A DNA stretch of 64,000 bases, from NCBI GenBank assembly GCA_948470475.1, contig OX419336.1:32429415-32493414 (forward strand). Reading direction: 5' to 3'. Source of the stretch: Galaxea fascicularis (taxonomy: Eukaryota > Cnidaria > Anthozoa > Scleractinia > Euphylliidae). The notes beneath the pieces were generated by a model. It ran no database searches, was not told the DNA's origin, and worked only from the letters and a program-made list of their open reading frames with translations. Numbering within the stretch: the first letter of the stretch is position 1; each line of letters begins with the position of its first letter. Of the stretch, positions 8,954 to 20,859 are shown in pieces. The position numbers and the translations under genes were made by a program.

Positions 8954-11900
8954 TATTTCCGCAGTTCCTATATGAGTGATTTAATTCATATACATAATTC
9001 TCACCAGTTTTTCTTAGTTGATCATTGCTAGCTTATGGCACTGATTAAACTGCAAGCAGATCTCATTCCGAGATCCACTGAATGAAGATAGGATATATAG
9101 GACAAGCACCTTTTTCACATTCCCCCTCCCCTTCTGTGCCAATATTGCTCAGTGTCCTCTGTATTGGCTCTTAAGATGAATAAAACATCTCGTGAAAGTG
9201 CACGTGGGTGAAGTGGTAATTTTAATTTGGGTAAGGCTTTGATCAACATGAAATTAGTAATGCTTATCAAGACGACTTATGTGCTTTTTTTCGCCAAATT
9301 TATCTTTTTCTAGCGATTTACTTCAGTCGGAACTTCTCATCCTCGATTTTGCCTTCAAATTTGCTATCTATTCGCCACTTCCACATTCCCATAATACGCC
9401 TTTTACTTGTCTCCAAAGTTCTGCATAAGCATTGTTTTCAATTTCTCTCGGAACGACTGTAAGTCCCAAGAGCAACTGAAATCAATGGGAATATGGAATA
9501 GCTCTTCTATATCTCATTTCTCCGTTTCACTTTTGGAAAATGGCACAAGCTTGTATTTTGCCTTTGTCATTGAAATGAATCAGTCAAAATTCCACTCATA
9601 AAAGGTTTCAATTAGTCATGATATTGAAGACAGCAATGACAATCGACATAAGCTTTTAACCTTCTTTTGTTTTGTTGTCATTATAGCACTGACGGTTCGT
9701 TTCCTGACAAAAAGATTCATCGGCGAGTATCAGTCACTGATGCGTAAGTACATTGAATACTCAAACCAGACAAACCCTTCCTAACCAAGAAGCAGTTTTC
9801 AATTGAACATCGAAAGTAAATTACGTATGCTTTTGTATAACTATGCTCTGTGATTGGCCAGCAAAACTCGCGCCACTTTTTAAACCAATGCAAACAAAGC
9901 CAATACCATGCCAATCGCGACTTGTACACAACAAGGCTGATAAATCACTTAATGTGTGGCATTCTCCGTGGTACTCCCTGAGGGCCAGTTTTTCTGTGTG
10001 ATAACGCTGGATCAACATGTGATTCACAGGCGGACAAGGGTAATTAATGTAAAGAGTCAGTTAAGTAGGTCCCTTGAGCCAACAGCGTATCACCCTCCTG
10101 ATAGTGTAGTGGTCATCACACCCAACTAGCGATCAGGGGTACGTGCGTTCAAATCCCGCTCAGGGCAATTACAGTTTTTCAATTTCTCCAGAGGTTGTCC
10201 AGTCGTTGGGTTTCCCTTAACTCTCTTTGATAATTTCTCCTCAACGTGGACAATGGATCCATTTGCGATCCCTCTGGAGGGTGGGTCAAGAGACCTACTT
10301 AATTGACTCTCTCTATATATATTTATCCATTCAATGAAAGTAATTGGAGAATGGCCATTTTACGTTAATTGCATTAGTCAAAGCCAGCACTAAATTAAAT
10401 TCTGAACCTTTACGTGTTTATCCTAAAATATGATGCTCTAGATTGCACTTGTCAACTTGATTTTTATGTTAAAGATCAGCAAACAATGCTTTTTGTGCTC
10501 TCGGCCACCCTGCTGAGAGATCAATCAGTGTTCCATGACTTTGTTTTCCTTATCCCACTATTAAAAACATCACTGATAAGTTTGTGTAGTGCTTCAAAAG
10601 TTACAAAGTCTACTGTTAAAACAAATCGAAAAACTTTAGAGGTGTAAGTACGAAAATCAGTAAGTGTTCCAGTTAATTAATGGTGATAGACGCATAAGGC
10701 TTAATTAACTCCGTGGAATTTCATAGATACATGTAATGATTTGAGTATATGGAACTGAGACAACACGCTCTATCAGTTACTGTAAATTCTAAATCTTAAA
10801 ACTATTAAGCCCGACAGCTTACGTGCTCATTTATTTTTTTTTTCTACATTTACGTGGAAAGAGGAAAGTTGAGGTAGCCATGACAACCATGCACTTGGTT
10901 CGCTTCAACAGTTGTTTCGTTCGCACGATGTTTTCAACCAAGCTTAAAATTTTCAATTTTCAATAAGGCATTGCATTAGATTACCTTTTCGTTTAAATCA
11001 AGCGCCAACATCGTCAAACAAACAAGAGCTTATCTGCAAACATAAACCGTCCAGAGACCCTTTGTGTGAATACTCAATACCACACAATGAAATACACGGC
11101 TACTTCAAATTGTCGACATTTTTTCTTTTACTCGATATTGAAAAGTGTGTTGTGGTCTTCTGCATTTCAGAGCTAACTTATAACCACACAATCAAGCTAG
11201 ATGACGAGACCCTAACATTTGATATAAGAGACGCTATTGAAAAGGTAAGAAAATTAATCACATTCACCGAGCTTAATAGGCTCCGTCATAATTCTTATTC
11301 AAGCTTGGATCGCTTCACATATATTTGTTACCATTTTTGTTTGTGTTCGTACAAAGACTAAAGTAGAATGTTTATTTCTGTAGTTGTCATCTGGGTTGTT
11401 GTTCATAATCCAGATTACAAGATTGACAAACTCAAGAGAGGCACAATCAGTTAAGTTATCTTGGTCAAAGAATTTAAGAAGTACTTGGAAAGAGAAACAG
11501 ATGAGCACTGGATCCCACCCATGCAGTTAGGCACTGATCCAACCACTTTCCACACATCAAGTTCCTTGTCATAAAACTCAATCTTGTCAGTTCTTTCTCG
11601 GGAATTCTTCTTTCCACCAAGAACGTAGATTCTATTTCCAACATAAGCTATTCCAGCTAAAGCTCTTGATATGCACAAACTAGCTATGTATGTCCATGTT
11701 CTGTTAACACTATCGAACGCTTCGCACGAGCTATGCGAGGAATACAGGTCATCCTGGGTTCCCCCCACCACATAGAGGGTACCTCTGACAGCGACTCCAC
11801 AAGCATAAGCGCGCTGAACTTGCATGGGCGTCGCCTCTTGCCACGTGTTCGTTCGGGGGTCATATCTCTCAACTGTGTTGAGGTATTTGAAAGGGTCGTT

Positions 11901-14900
11901 AGCGTTGTCGTTCTCTGTTTTACCGCCAATAGCATACAGGTATTTGTCAGACACAACGCAAGGTCCGCCTCTGTTAGTTGTCATGGGCGTGACCGCTTCC
12001 CAGTTATTCGAAGACGGGAAGTACCTGTCGAGGAAGCATGTAAATCTAATAAAACTGCAACCTTAACATCCCTCCTGAATGTAACTGGTCACAGACCTGC
12101 GCCCTTAATACTGCGGATACTTCAGCAAAAATCCAATTAAAATCGTTGTTTCGACCATATTTCCTTTGTTGTAATCGCGTTGTATTTCTATGCCATGATT
12201 GCTCACTACAGCTTAGTTCCCATCATACAGTAGGCCCTTTCGACCTTTCTTCCTCCAGAATGAGGTTGTTTAGTTCTTTACGATTTGGCTGGATTGAATG
12301 GTGACTAACAAGGGGTCAAATTTAACAGGATCTACCGTCTCTTCTAACAGGGCTACTCATGGGTTTTTTTGTCGCTTCGAATAAAGAGGAATGATTTCTT
12401 TTGCAACTTTTGCAAAAGGGAAGTAGAGATCTGACGCAGGTTGACCGAAACGCAATCGTGTTGAACTTCTGAAACAAAATGTACTCCTTTCAAGACAAAA
12501 AAAAAACACGCACAATTTCTCTACCTTCTACGATTTTGCTTTCTTACTTGTAATGGAACTTGTTTTTTGCACTAAACTGATTTCTTTCTTACAAATTACC
12601 TGAGCACAGTGTTCAGCGGTCTTCCTCTGTGCCAGCCACCTACTGCATACAAGCAGCCGTTCAGTTCAGCCACACCGAGAGCAGATATTTCTTTAGCCAT
12701 TGGTGCCACTCCAGCCCATGTGTTTGTTCTATAAAAAGCCAATAGAGATCCAGTTGCCGCTTTCTTGATAGGGAGTTTTCCTTTAAATTTAGAATTAAGG
12801 CTTGGTGTTCAATCAGGGTTTTTGAGCGGTTTTCGATTGGTTCAACTTCGGAAAATAAATTTCGTTTGGTTTGGTTTTGCATTGGTTTGGTCTGTGCTTG
12901 GCTAGCAAAACTCGCACCACTTTTTCAACCAATGAAAACAAAGCCAATACCAATCGCGACTTGTAGCGTGCATTTTCCGTCGGCTCTCGCTGCTCGGGAT
13001 CGTGGAATATCGTCCGCGATAAAAATTATGAGCATGCAGGAGCAGCGAAAGATCTGACATTTTCTTGAACCTTTTGAACCTTAACTGTCAAAGTGTTCTT
13101 TCGCAGTTCACATGACAATTGGTCCTTGTTTAAACCGTGCATTCTGCTCTTCTAGCCTCCTCCCCTGCATGCACTAAAGAAGCTTCAATAACTCAACTGT
13201 TGTCACATTAATTAGGGGGACATGGAGGGGGAAGGGTAGGGATCACGTTTCAAAGAAACTAAATCGACCTTTTTTCCGTTTCACCGACTACAAAACCTTA
13301 TTTTCACAAGTAGCGGACAAAGATTTGACCATTTCATGGATTTGACAACAACATAATAAAATTAAACATCACCTCTCTTAAAGAAAACAGCGACATGATT
13401 TACTTTCCTGGGACCGGTGTTCGAAAGCGTAAACTTTGGTTGCAATTTTTAACTTTCGCTGCTTTTTGTTTTTCAGGATTGAATTCCTCTAATCTAAAAT
13501 TTTGCAGAAAATCAGCGATGAACAACGTTTGTGGATAAAGAAATAAACACCTTGGTTAATTTTTAATCTTGCATTCAAGTCAGCGTTAATTGCCCTTCGA
13601 GCAATATGTTGTTTCACTAACAATGTCGAAATCAGGGATGACTCTTAAAGAAAGCCGACCAACGTAAAACTCATGGGCTCGAGATACACCGAGATTTCAA
13701 TTCCTTCAAGTCTTCTCACATTCATGACAAAACGAAATTTTAAGAAACTCGACAACCCACCTATAGTCGTATCTCTCCATACTTGACAGATGCCCATTCA
13801 GTGACACTCCGCCTACCGTGTAAATGAACCCTTCACACGCCACAGCACCGTGGCTAAAGCGCGGGATCAACATTGGCGCCAAATTGAACCACTGATTGAC
13901 AGCCGGCACGTAACACTGAGTAGACGATCGTAGCTCGTCCCCAGGGCCCCATATGGTGATAATCGCATCTACACTCGAGTCCAGGCACCTTCTAACTTTG
14001 CAGTTGTCGCCCGCCGACCTCCCTTGTGCTCCAAATAAGGCATATGACTTCATAGCTTCGTACAGGAGCTTGGTACAGTCCAGACTGTCTGCTACTAGCT
14101 CTTCTGTTTCGACGTATTCTGCGAGATAATACTTCGACATGCACCCCAATCGAACTTTGGAGAGCAATCGTGCGAAATCCTGTTTTCTGTTTTCTGGGTC
14201 ATGTTTGACCCACGAAATGACCGCCTCGTAAACCTGTTCCTCAGTCTCAACGATGACGTCATCCAGGGAAATCAGCTTTTCAATTTCAGAGACTCTGAGG
14301 TGAAGGAATTCCTCAGACTTCGAAACAGCCACAAAGTTGTCGAGAATAAAACTCTCTGATTTATCCATAAGTTCCTCGCAGTCAAATTTCTCCGAAAACG
14401 CTCTGACAGACAAGCAGTTGGAAGGACTGAGAGTTTCTTCCAAGAAATAGCTTCCCTTATCCTTAAGGCTGTCGATTAACAGGTAGTCGCCAGCAAAGAC
14501 CAGCTCTTTCACATTTTCCTCAGTGATTTCAACTTCGCCCGTATAAATATAATTAAGCAAATCGTTCATAACAAACGATTTAAATCCTTCAAGTTTTACC
14601 TTGTTCTGCTGCTTTTCTTTCATATCCGATGTAAACAGACCGAGGAAGTAGGCGCTACTAGCCGCAAGAATATTTTTATGAGCAGGAAATTCCTGCCCCT
14701 CCACCACAAGCTTCGTGTCACATAAAATTCCTTGTCGGCGAAATTCGTCCATTCTCCTGTACAAATTTCCTTGATAGCTTTCTTCGGCAGAAGTCTCTTT
14801 TAAATCCATTTTGGCATAAACTCATTTACCTTTGTTTATAAACACGCGTTATGGTTTTCTGTCCGTGGCTTTCCAAAAAAAATTGCCATTAAAAGCAATC

Positions 14901-17081
14901 TCCACAATCCTTGTATTTTTCTCCTTCAAATACTCTAGTTACATAATCCAGCAAGAGATTAAAAGCGGTAACTCTGGTTTTGTTCCGGGACACGTTTCGT
15001 TCGCGTTGTGTCTAGAGAACCTTTTCAAAACATATTGGTCTTCCCAGTGACACGCTGGCAGGTGCTACTCTCCCAATATGGAAATGACTCTTGATTTCAG
15101 CTGCAGTTACCAAGAGCAACTGGTAAATCTTCATACATTCTCAAGTTTGTCCGAAGAGATTAAACAACAGGCCCAAAAATTCCAAACAGAAAATGTTTCG
15201 CAAAGGCAGATCAGAACTCGCTATTACAAGCCGAGGTACGAAACAAAAAGTAACGAGAAGGAAATCATGAACCACAGAGAATTAGTGTTTTTTACATGTT
15301 TAACAATATGCAAATAACAACCATTTCTAATGTGAATAACATTATGGTTACTTTTTACCACTTTACGGCTAAGGCAAAAACTGACTCAATGTTGTTCTTG
15401 GTTTTATTTCTCTGTGCTTCAGAACAAACGTCAGAAAATTTCTTTTAAATTTCTTTTCTTTTTTTTTTTTTTTTAAATGTTTGATACCTACTTTCATTTT
15501 GCGGGGAAATTAAGACAAAAGCGATCACAGACGAGTGAAAATTTGTTTTAGGAATAGCGTATGACATGGTCTCCCAAACCCATTTGTCGTGGTCCTACTC
15601 ACGTTCAGATAACGCAGACCCGTGATGTGAAAATGGCACAGACAGAGATTTTGTTAGCATTTTGCATTGCACTACAATTGATTATAATTAACGCCACTTT
15701 ACCTCCACGTGGCCGATTAGTGATTCTCTTTATTTACACGTAATTCGCTTTTGAATGTTTATGAAATCAGGTTCTTGGGGTTCGGTGTTTGTGAACTAGG
15801 AAGGCCTGTAGCATAACTGCCTTACAAAAAACATACAGTCGCACTACATTACTGATAACCGAAATATTTAATACCATGTATCTGTGTTTTAGGGGGATTC
15901 TTCTCAAGTTGCCAAAGATATCCGATGGGCTGACGCCTTTCTCGTGGTTTACTCCATCACGGATAAAAACAGCTTCAATAATGCGATTCAACTGGTGGAA
16001 ACAATATACGATGGAAAGGGAACAGATGAATTGCAAGTTGCTTTAGTGGGGAATAAAAGAGACTTAGAGCACTTCCGAAAAGGTAAGAAAGTTGATATCG
16101 ATACTAACCAAAGATGTTCATCTGATGGCAGTTTATATGTAAGCTATCCATAAAGCAGCTGCTGAACAAAGGTCTGGACTAATTAAGATCCAGGCTTGCG
16201 TGGTCGGAGTTCATTCTCAGATTTCCCCTGCCTTGCCGATACAGTGGTAAGGCAGGGTACAGTGCCAGCAAGTCAACCCTGAACAACGAAATAAACCCAT
16301 GAAGGACGTAGTAATTAAATTATTATATTATCTGTATTATATTAGTTCTGTGGAATAGAGATTAAAATATCGTCACGCAAAAACCAAAGAAGATGAAACC
16401 ACCAAGCAATCAAACTGGGTAGGTGGTCGGGACTAGCCAGTCACAAAATGTACCTTACCTGTTGAATTCCATTGGTACTCAGTAAGAGTGCAGAGACAGT
16501 CCGTTCACTAGGTTCTCTGTATTTTTCATTTGAAATTTGGTGGGGTGCGGACATACAACTTTATTAATTCAAGTTAGAATTTTAACAGTGAAGTTTGTTT
16601 GCCGTTTAAGTTCAGTATACCAACGAATCAAATCAAGCTTCCAATCTGGAGACTACATTAATTTTCTACACTGCTTTTTCTTTGCGTATCCTTGTGGTCA
16701 GAACTCAAAAAGGCTGTTTCTGGAGAACTGTTCCTGGCAGACTTTACAATATATTGGTGCAGTTAAATTAAAAATCCAATATTGATCCTCTTGTTTGTTA
16801 TCCAATTGTTAGTGCCCACAAAAGAAGGCCAATCAGCCGCCCAACAACTCGGATGTATGTTCTTCGAAGTTTCTGCCGCAGAAAATTTTGATAACGTCCA
16901 AGCAGCCTTGAACGTGCTGTTCCGTAAGGTTTCACTTCACAAAAGGTACATGAGGCAGGAGAAGGAAAAAAGAAAGAACACACATCCACAGATAGAGAAA
17001 AAGAAACAGAAATTTGGAAATTCCTTATTTAACTGGAAGCATGAGAAAAAGAGAAGCCCAAGGAGAGCAGATACACTATGA
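6612..17081 (+). CDS. RASL11-like small GTPase, five exons
   Basis: Exons 6612-6678, 9687-9743, 11171-11244, 15893-16082 and 16813-17081 join in phase to 218 codons plus stop. The ATG follows an in-frame TAG at 6579. The P-loop is intact (GSKAVGKS, residues 15-22), as are the guanine-specificity motif NKRD (120-123) and a C-terminal VSAAEN resembling G5. The effector threonine of switch I is absent (EYQSLM where Ras has EYDPT), and the DTAGQ motif is replaced by RDAIEKG. The sequence RWADAFLVVYSITD and the FFEVSAAEN block fit the RASL11/RERG branch of the Ras family, where switch motifs are relaxed. There is no CAAX box; the tail is strongly basic, so a prenyl-independent, perhaps nuclear location is inferred. 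Intron 3 (about 4.6 kb) holds an entire kelch-like gene on the other strand. Confidence 0.85.
8283..8955 (+). mobile_element. Decayed LINE 3' fragment with ATTT tail
   Basis: Frame-shifted reading gives the typical end of a metazoan non-LTR reverse transcriptase: LTSKLDYCNS near 8320, then VPASTRCLPTFGDRAFQ and a LWNNLP-like stretch at 8620-8690. A 3' UTR and an ATTT repeat (about 8919-8954) close the copy. Inserted in intron 1 of the GTPase gene, same orientation. Inactive, heavily 5'-truncated. Confidence 0.75.
9853..9928. repeat. Dispersed repeat, copy 1 (shared with 12898-12966)
   Basis: A stretch with AGCAAAACTCGCGCCACTTT and CCAATCGCGACTTGTA recurs with a few changes at 12898-12966. 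Both copies lie inside introns of the GTPase/kelch-like locus. The CCAAT-rich text looks like a short interspersed element common in anthozoan genomes, from memory. Non-coding. Confidence 0.55.
10053..10310 (+). mobile_element. tRNA-derived SINE-like unit bounded by 25-bp inverted repeats
   Basis: Ends 10053-10077 and 10286-10310 are reverse complements over 25 bases with two mismatches (AGAGTCAGTTAAGTAGGTCC at the left end). Inside, 10096-10168 resembles a tRNA: A-box TAGTGTAGTGGT, B-box GTTCAAATCCC and a partly pairing acceptor stem. The anticodon arm does not fold well, so it is tRNA-derived rather than a tRNA gene. A Pol III promoter within terminal inverted repeats mixes SINE and MITE features. 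Located in intron 2 of the GTPase gene. Confidence 0.7.
11371..11376 (-). terminator. Polyadenylation signal for the nested kelch-like gene
   Basis: TTTATT on the plus strand reads AATAAA on the minus strand, 75 bases past the stop of the kelch-like gene. It leaves the 3' end about 110 bases short of GTPase exon 3 (ends 11244), so the two mature transcripts need not overlap. Confidence 0.6.
11451..14809 (-). CDS. Kelch-like protein (BTB-BACK-kelch), three exons
   Basis: Exons 13761-14809, 12600-12728 and 11451-12024 join in phase to 583 residues, the usual KLHL length. The ATG has a strong context (AAAATGG). Residues about 20-130 form the BTB domain (DTKLVVEGQEFPAHKNILAA; then YIYTGEVEI). 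Residues about 135-240 form BACK, with an AVISWVKHD block. Six kelch repeats follow, most closing in the diagnostic double glycine (YTVGG, YAVGG, YAIGG, YVVGG, YVLGG). KLHL proteins dimerise through BTB, bind cullin-3 and present substrates on the kelch propeller for ubiquitination; the substrate here cannot be told. The C-terminal residues after the sixth repeat are unusual and might change if a further exon exists. The gene lies wholly within intron 3 of the GTPase gene, on the opposite strand. Confidence 0.92.
12898..12966. repeat. Dispersed repeat, copy 2 (shared with 9853-9928)
   Basis: Same text as the element at 9853-9928 with point changes and two short deletions. It lies in the intron between the first and second exons of the kelch-like gene. 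Confidence 0.5.
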
Positions 17082-17125
17082 CTTCACCGTGTGAACGTTG
17101 TTTGAATTGATTATAAATTTAGCAA

Positions 17126-17131
17126 AATAAA
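17126..17131 (+). terminator. Polyadenylation signal of the GTPase gene
   Basis: AATAAA lies 45 bases after the stop codon of the GTPase gene, the only close canonical hexamer, implying a very short 3' UTR. Confidence 0.6.
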
Positions 17132-20100
17132 AAACATTTAGCATCCTATTGGCTGTGTGTAATGCCCATCTGCTCCCTCTACATAACAGCGTTTCTCTAT
17201 TATATCCTGTTCCACTCCTACTAGCTGAAATTAAAGGAGTTATGGGCAATGCGAGAACATATCTTTTAACCAGTTATTCGGCCCCAAGCCATTCTCCTCC
17301 AGCGAACTATCTGTACACGGCGTTGAAGAAGCCGAGAGGGTTCTTCGCGTCTTCTATTCTTGTCCACTGGAACGGAAAGAAGAGGAATCTCAAGAACCAG
17401 GCTGATAGTACACGTTGCGTTGGCAACGAAAAAAGGGAAGAGTTCATAGCGAGTCTATAAATTCGTCTGAGGCTGCAATACTCTCTCCTTTGATTTAACA
17501 TCCCATAAAAAGCAGACACAAATTTGCAAGAATTTTACGGCTCAGCTGTAAAAAGGCGTTAATCGTAACTTTTATGTACTTCTTTATCACAATCTCGCGA
17601 GCCACTTGACGTTTACATACACTGGTATTGAAGCAATGTTTAATGATAACATCTTTTTGTTTCCAAGCCAGGAGTGATCTAACGAGGGCCGGACAAACGT
17701 AATATAAACTCGTGGTTGGTACTTAAATTAGAAAGAAAAAAGCTATAAATACATTGAGGAACGTCAAAGAATATTCCTTTGAAGAGTGAGTACTTCCGCT
17801 ATTCAACAGGAATGTAACGATGACGTACATGTCTGAATTGGCAATTTTAGCTCAGTCACCTTTTTTCTCAAAATAAAATTGGGTGGTGACGTTAAGTCGT
17901 TGGCCTTGTCTCCTTTACCTCCACACAGAATAACCTACGCACGGATCGAAGAGTAGTGAACGTAGCTTCCGGTGCTGTAGACTGCCCTGACATACATCAG
18001 GAACGCTGGGCAATGGGCTGACTACCTGTTCCCAAGAGCCTTTGTTGGGTCACAGAGACCTACGAGAACCTCTTAGGAGGCCCCATGCGCCACGTGGCAT
18101 GCAAAGGGTTACACACAAAACCATGTGCATTAGTGCGTAAATATACCCTCTTTTCTACAGCAGACAAACAGATGTTGGTCAGACAGGGGGACGGGACGTT
18201 GTACCATCTTTCCTTCCCAGATGCTGCCACAAGGACACATTTTGTGAGCTGGAGCGGGCTGGAGGGTGGTTGGCCTTTGGGTAGAGGCTAACAAAAGCTC
18301 TACCTGGTTTATAATGCAAGGAAGATCATGCGCGATGTAGAGTACGTCCCCCCTTCTTTCCACTCTCACGGCACCCTTGATTTCTGTTCAAAAACAAACC
18401 AGTGTCTCGGCTTGACCACGCCAAGAAGAATTAAGTTTCGAGATGCTTTTTGCCAGAGACTTGTTTCATCAGTCCAACACCCAAACTGCTCGAGCGGGTC
18501 ATTCACCCTTTCAGAATAGTTACGCACGACTTGAGAGTGTTGTAGGCGCAATTTGGTTGCGTTGCATTGTAAGGCTGTTAAGTGTTTTACGAACACTTTC
18601 ACGGAAAAGAGGGATTGTGAGTGAGAAGGCCATCACCTTAATACTAATACTCGCAAATGTAATCAAGTTTCCTTTGTTTAATCACTGTCATTGTATTTAC
18701 TAACATAATACAAAAATATAACAGTAGAGAAATACTGTCAAATCTTTCAAGCTAACGCACTGCAACTACACAAGGAAACTGGTCAAAACAAAACTTTCCC
18801 GGTCTGGGTGAAGGTCATACCAAAAGAAACTAGACCCTCCAGGGTTTTACTCTTTGGCACTTGTGAATTGCAAGCTTCGATCACTTCCCTGGAAGCATTA
18901 ACCGTTCGGAGAAATATTGCAGTTATTTAATAAGCTTTTGAATGCAGACTACTTTCTCTAACATTTAATCCGGGTGGTCACGTCACGCATTGCGTGACGA
19001 CATGTCACGAAACACTGAAGCGCCACGTACCACCCAAATAAAGACAGGAAAGAAGAGTGGCTGTGCCAACCGGGCTAGTTATCTTTATAAAATAAGTTTA
19101 TACTTAGAAGCAGTCTTTTTACAAAGTAATAGTAGAACTGTGAAAAAAATAATGCCAACATCTGCACATTTTTCCTCTACCAAACCATCCAAATTTCAAT
19201 TCAAATCTCTCTACAATTTCTTGAATTGATTTTGAAAACCCTACAACCTCTTCACTTTCTACAGAGTTTAATTGCCTGCAGTTTTTCAACAGCCGGCGAC
19301 ATTTTTGTAATTTTTTCGTCATACTTTGTGTATTATTTAGTTTTGAATACGCTCACCGATTTCCAAAAGAACAGACAACAAAACACAAGAACACACTTCA
19401 CAGAACTGCTAGAAGCAGACTAAGCTACATATATTACACACAAAGTCTTTTTTCCCTTCTAAAACACATGATAAAACTCTTAGTACCAAACACAGCTTCA
19501 CAGAAAGAATGGAGTGACCCTGACATTGATTTTGCATGGGAGATTGAACAATGTCGAACTCTCACCTCAGAAACAAATGTTTTTTTTTTTGTTTTCTCAA
19601 TGGAAAGGACTGCTTACAAATATTTCTAATAAAATCCTTCAAAATAAAGAAATCTTTACATGCCACTTCTCTGTCCAAAACATAGCTCTTTTGTTTGAAG
19701 GAACAGCAGAAGATGAATGGAACAACCTATATTTACAGAAACTAAAATCGTCTGTGAATCAGACATTTTGGGCCTTACTGTCCAATAATAATTTCGCCTT
19801 GTTAATTCTATGGTATTTGTGAGGTGCTGTGAACTTACCTACATCCTAAACTGCAGAATTTGAGCTCCAGAAATATAGTGATTGACAAGAACACAACAAA
19901 AAGGGCGCACTCAACTGGCCTCCACATGGGCTCAAAATAAAAAAGAAATCTCTTAACATGCCTCCCTTTCATACACAAAAAAATTGGCATAACTTCCAAT
20001 CTCTCAGTGGTACTTAGAACACTGGACCCCCAAAGAGACCATGATTCACAGGAACACTACCAAACAAAGGCTACAACTGTAGAAGCCAATTCTGACTGGA

Positions 20101-20859
20101 TATTGCCTGTTGTTATTTCGGGTCTGATTCAAAGTTACAAATAAATGATTATTGTTAACGAATTTGCTGAGTGTTCTAGCATGAGCCAGTTGAATGCACC
20201 CAACAACCTCAATCAGGATCACATGGAGAAAACACTGAGGAATCTAAACAACCTCTCCTGTTGACCACAATATTCATTTCACCAACATCATTGAAACCAA
20301 CACACACAGGATACACTTGAAAAACACAATAAACAATGCCACAGTGCAAGGATACTGTGGAAAGTCATGCAAATTACAGAAAGATAACAATTGCAACTCT
20401 CAAGATGAAATTTTCACCAAATCAGCTTTATCAACTGTTTTCAAGTGTACTAACTGTGTAAACAAGGCATCTTCATGCTATCTACAAAGTACAAAATACT
20501 GATATTAGTCTCACAGACTGCAACACAAGAGTTAACGGTCTTTTGCTTTCTCTCTCCTTCCATCATGACAGGTTCTGTTACATGCAGCCAAACTAGACAC
20601 TATTATGTACTTCATGAAAAAAAAAAGCCTGTAACTTTTTATAGCTAAACAAACCACAGAACATGATCCACAAAGGCACCTGTCTGAGCACCATTTTACA
20701 GCAAGTGATAACCATTCAAGACAAGCAGATTTCCAAGCAAATTTCCACTCCCTTCTTGTAGCGAATGTGTTATAGTAGAATGTCTTTCCATTGACTAAAT
20801 CAGTTAACAAAAACAATTGTACTGCAGCCAAGTAAATGACAAATATACTGCATCCAGGT
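17132..20859. other. Intergenic stretch between convergent genes
   Basis: No exon, RNA or transposon recognised. Open frames are short and lack splice-site support. The GTPase gene (+) and MYPT gene B (-) converge here, so the right part probably contains the 3' UTR of gene B. I saw no single clear AATAAA for it. Confidence 0.4.

Noticed and set aside
15078..15317. Open frame of 79 codons starting MEMTLDF just beyond the start of the kelch-like gene
   Set aside because: It has a donor-like GTACGA after about 53 codons, but the GTPase frame is already complete with exon 3 joined to exon 4. No homology was recognised. It could be an upstream exon of an unknown transcript.
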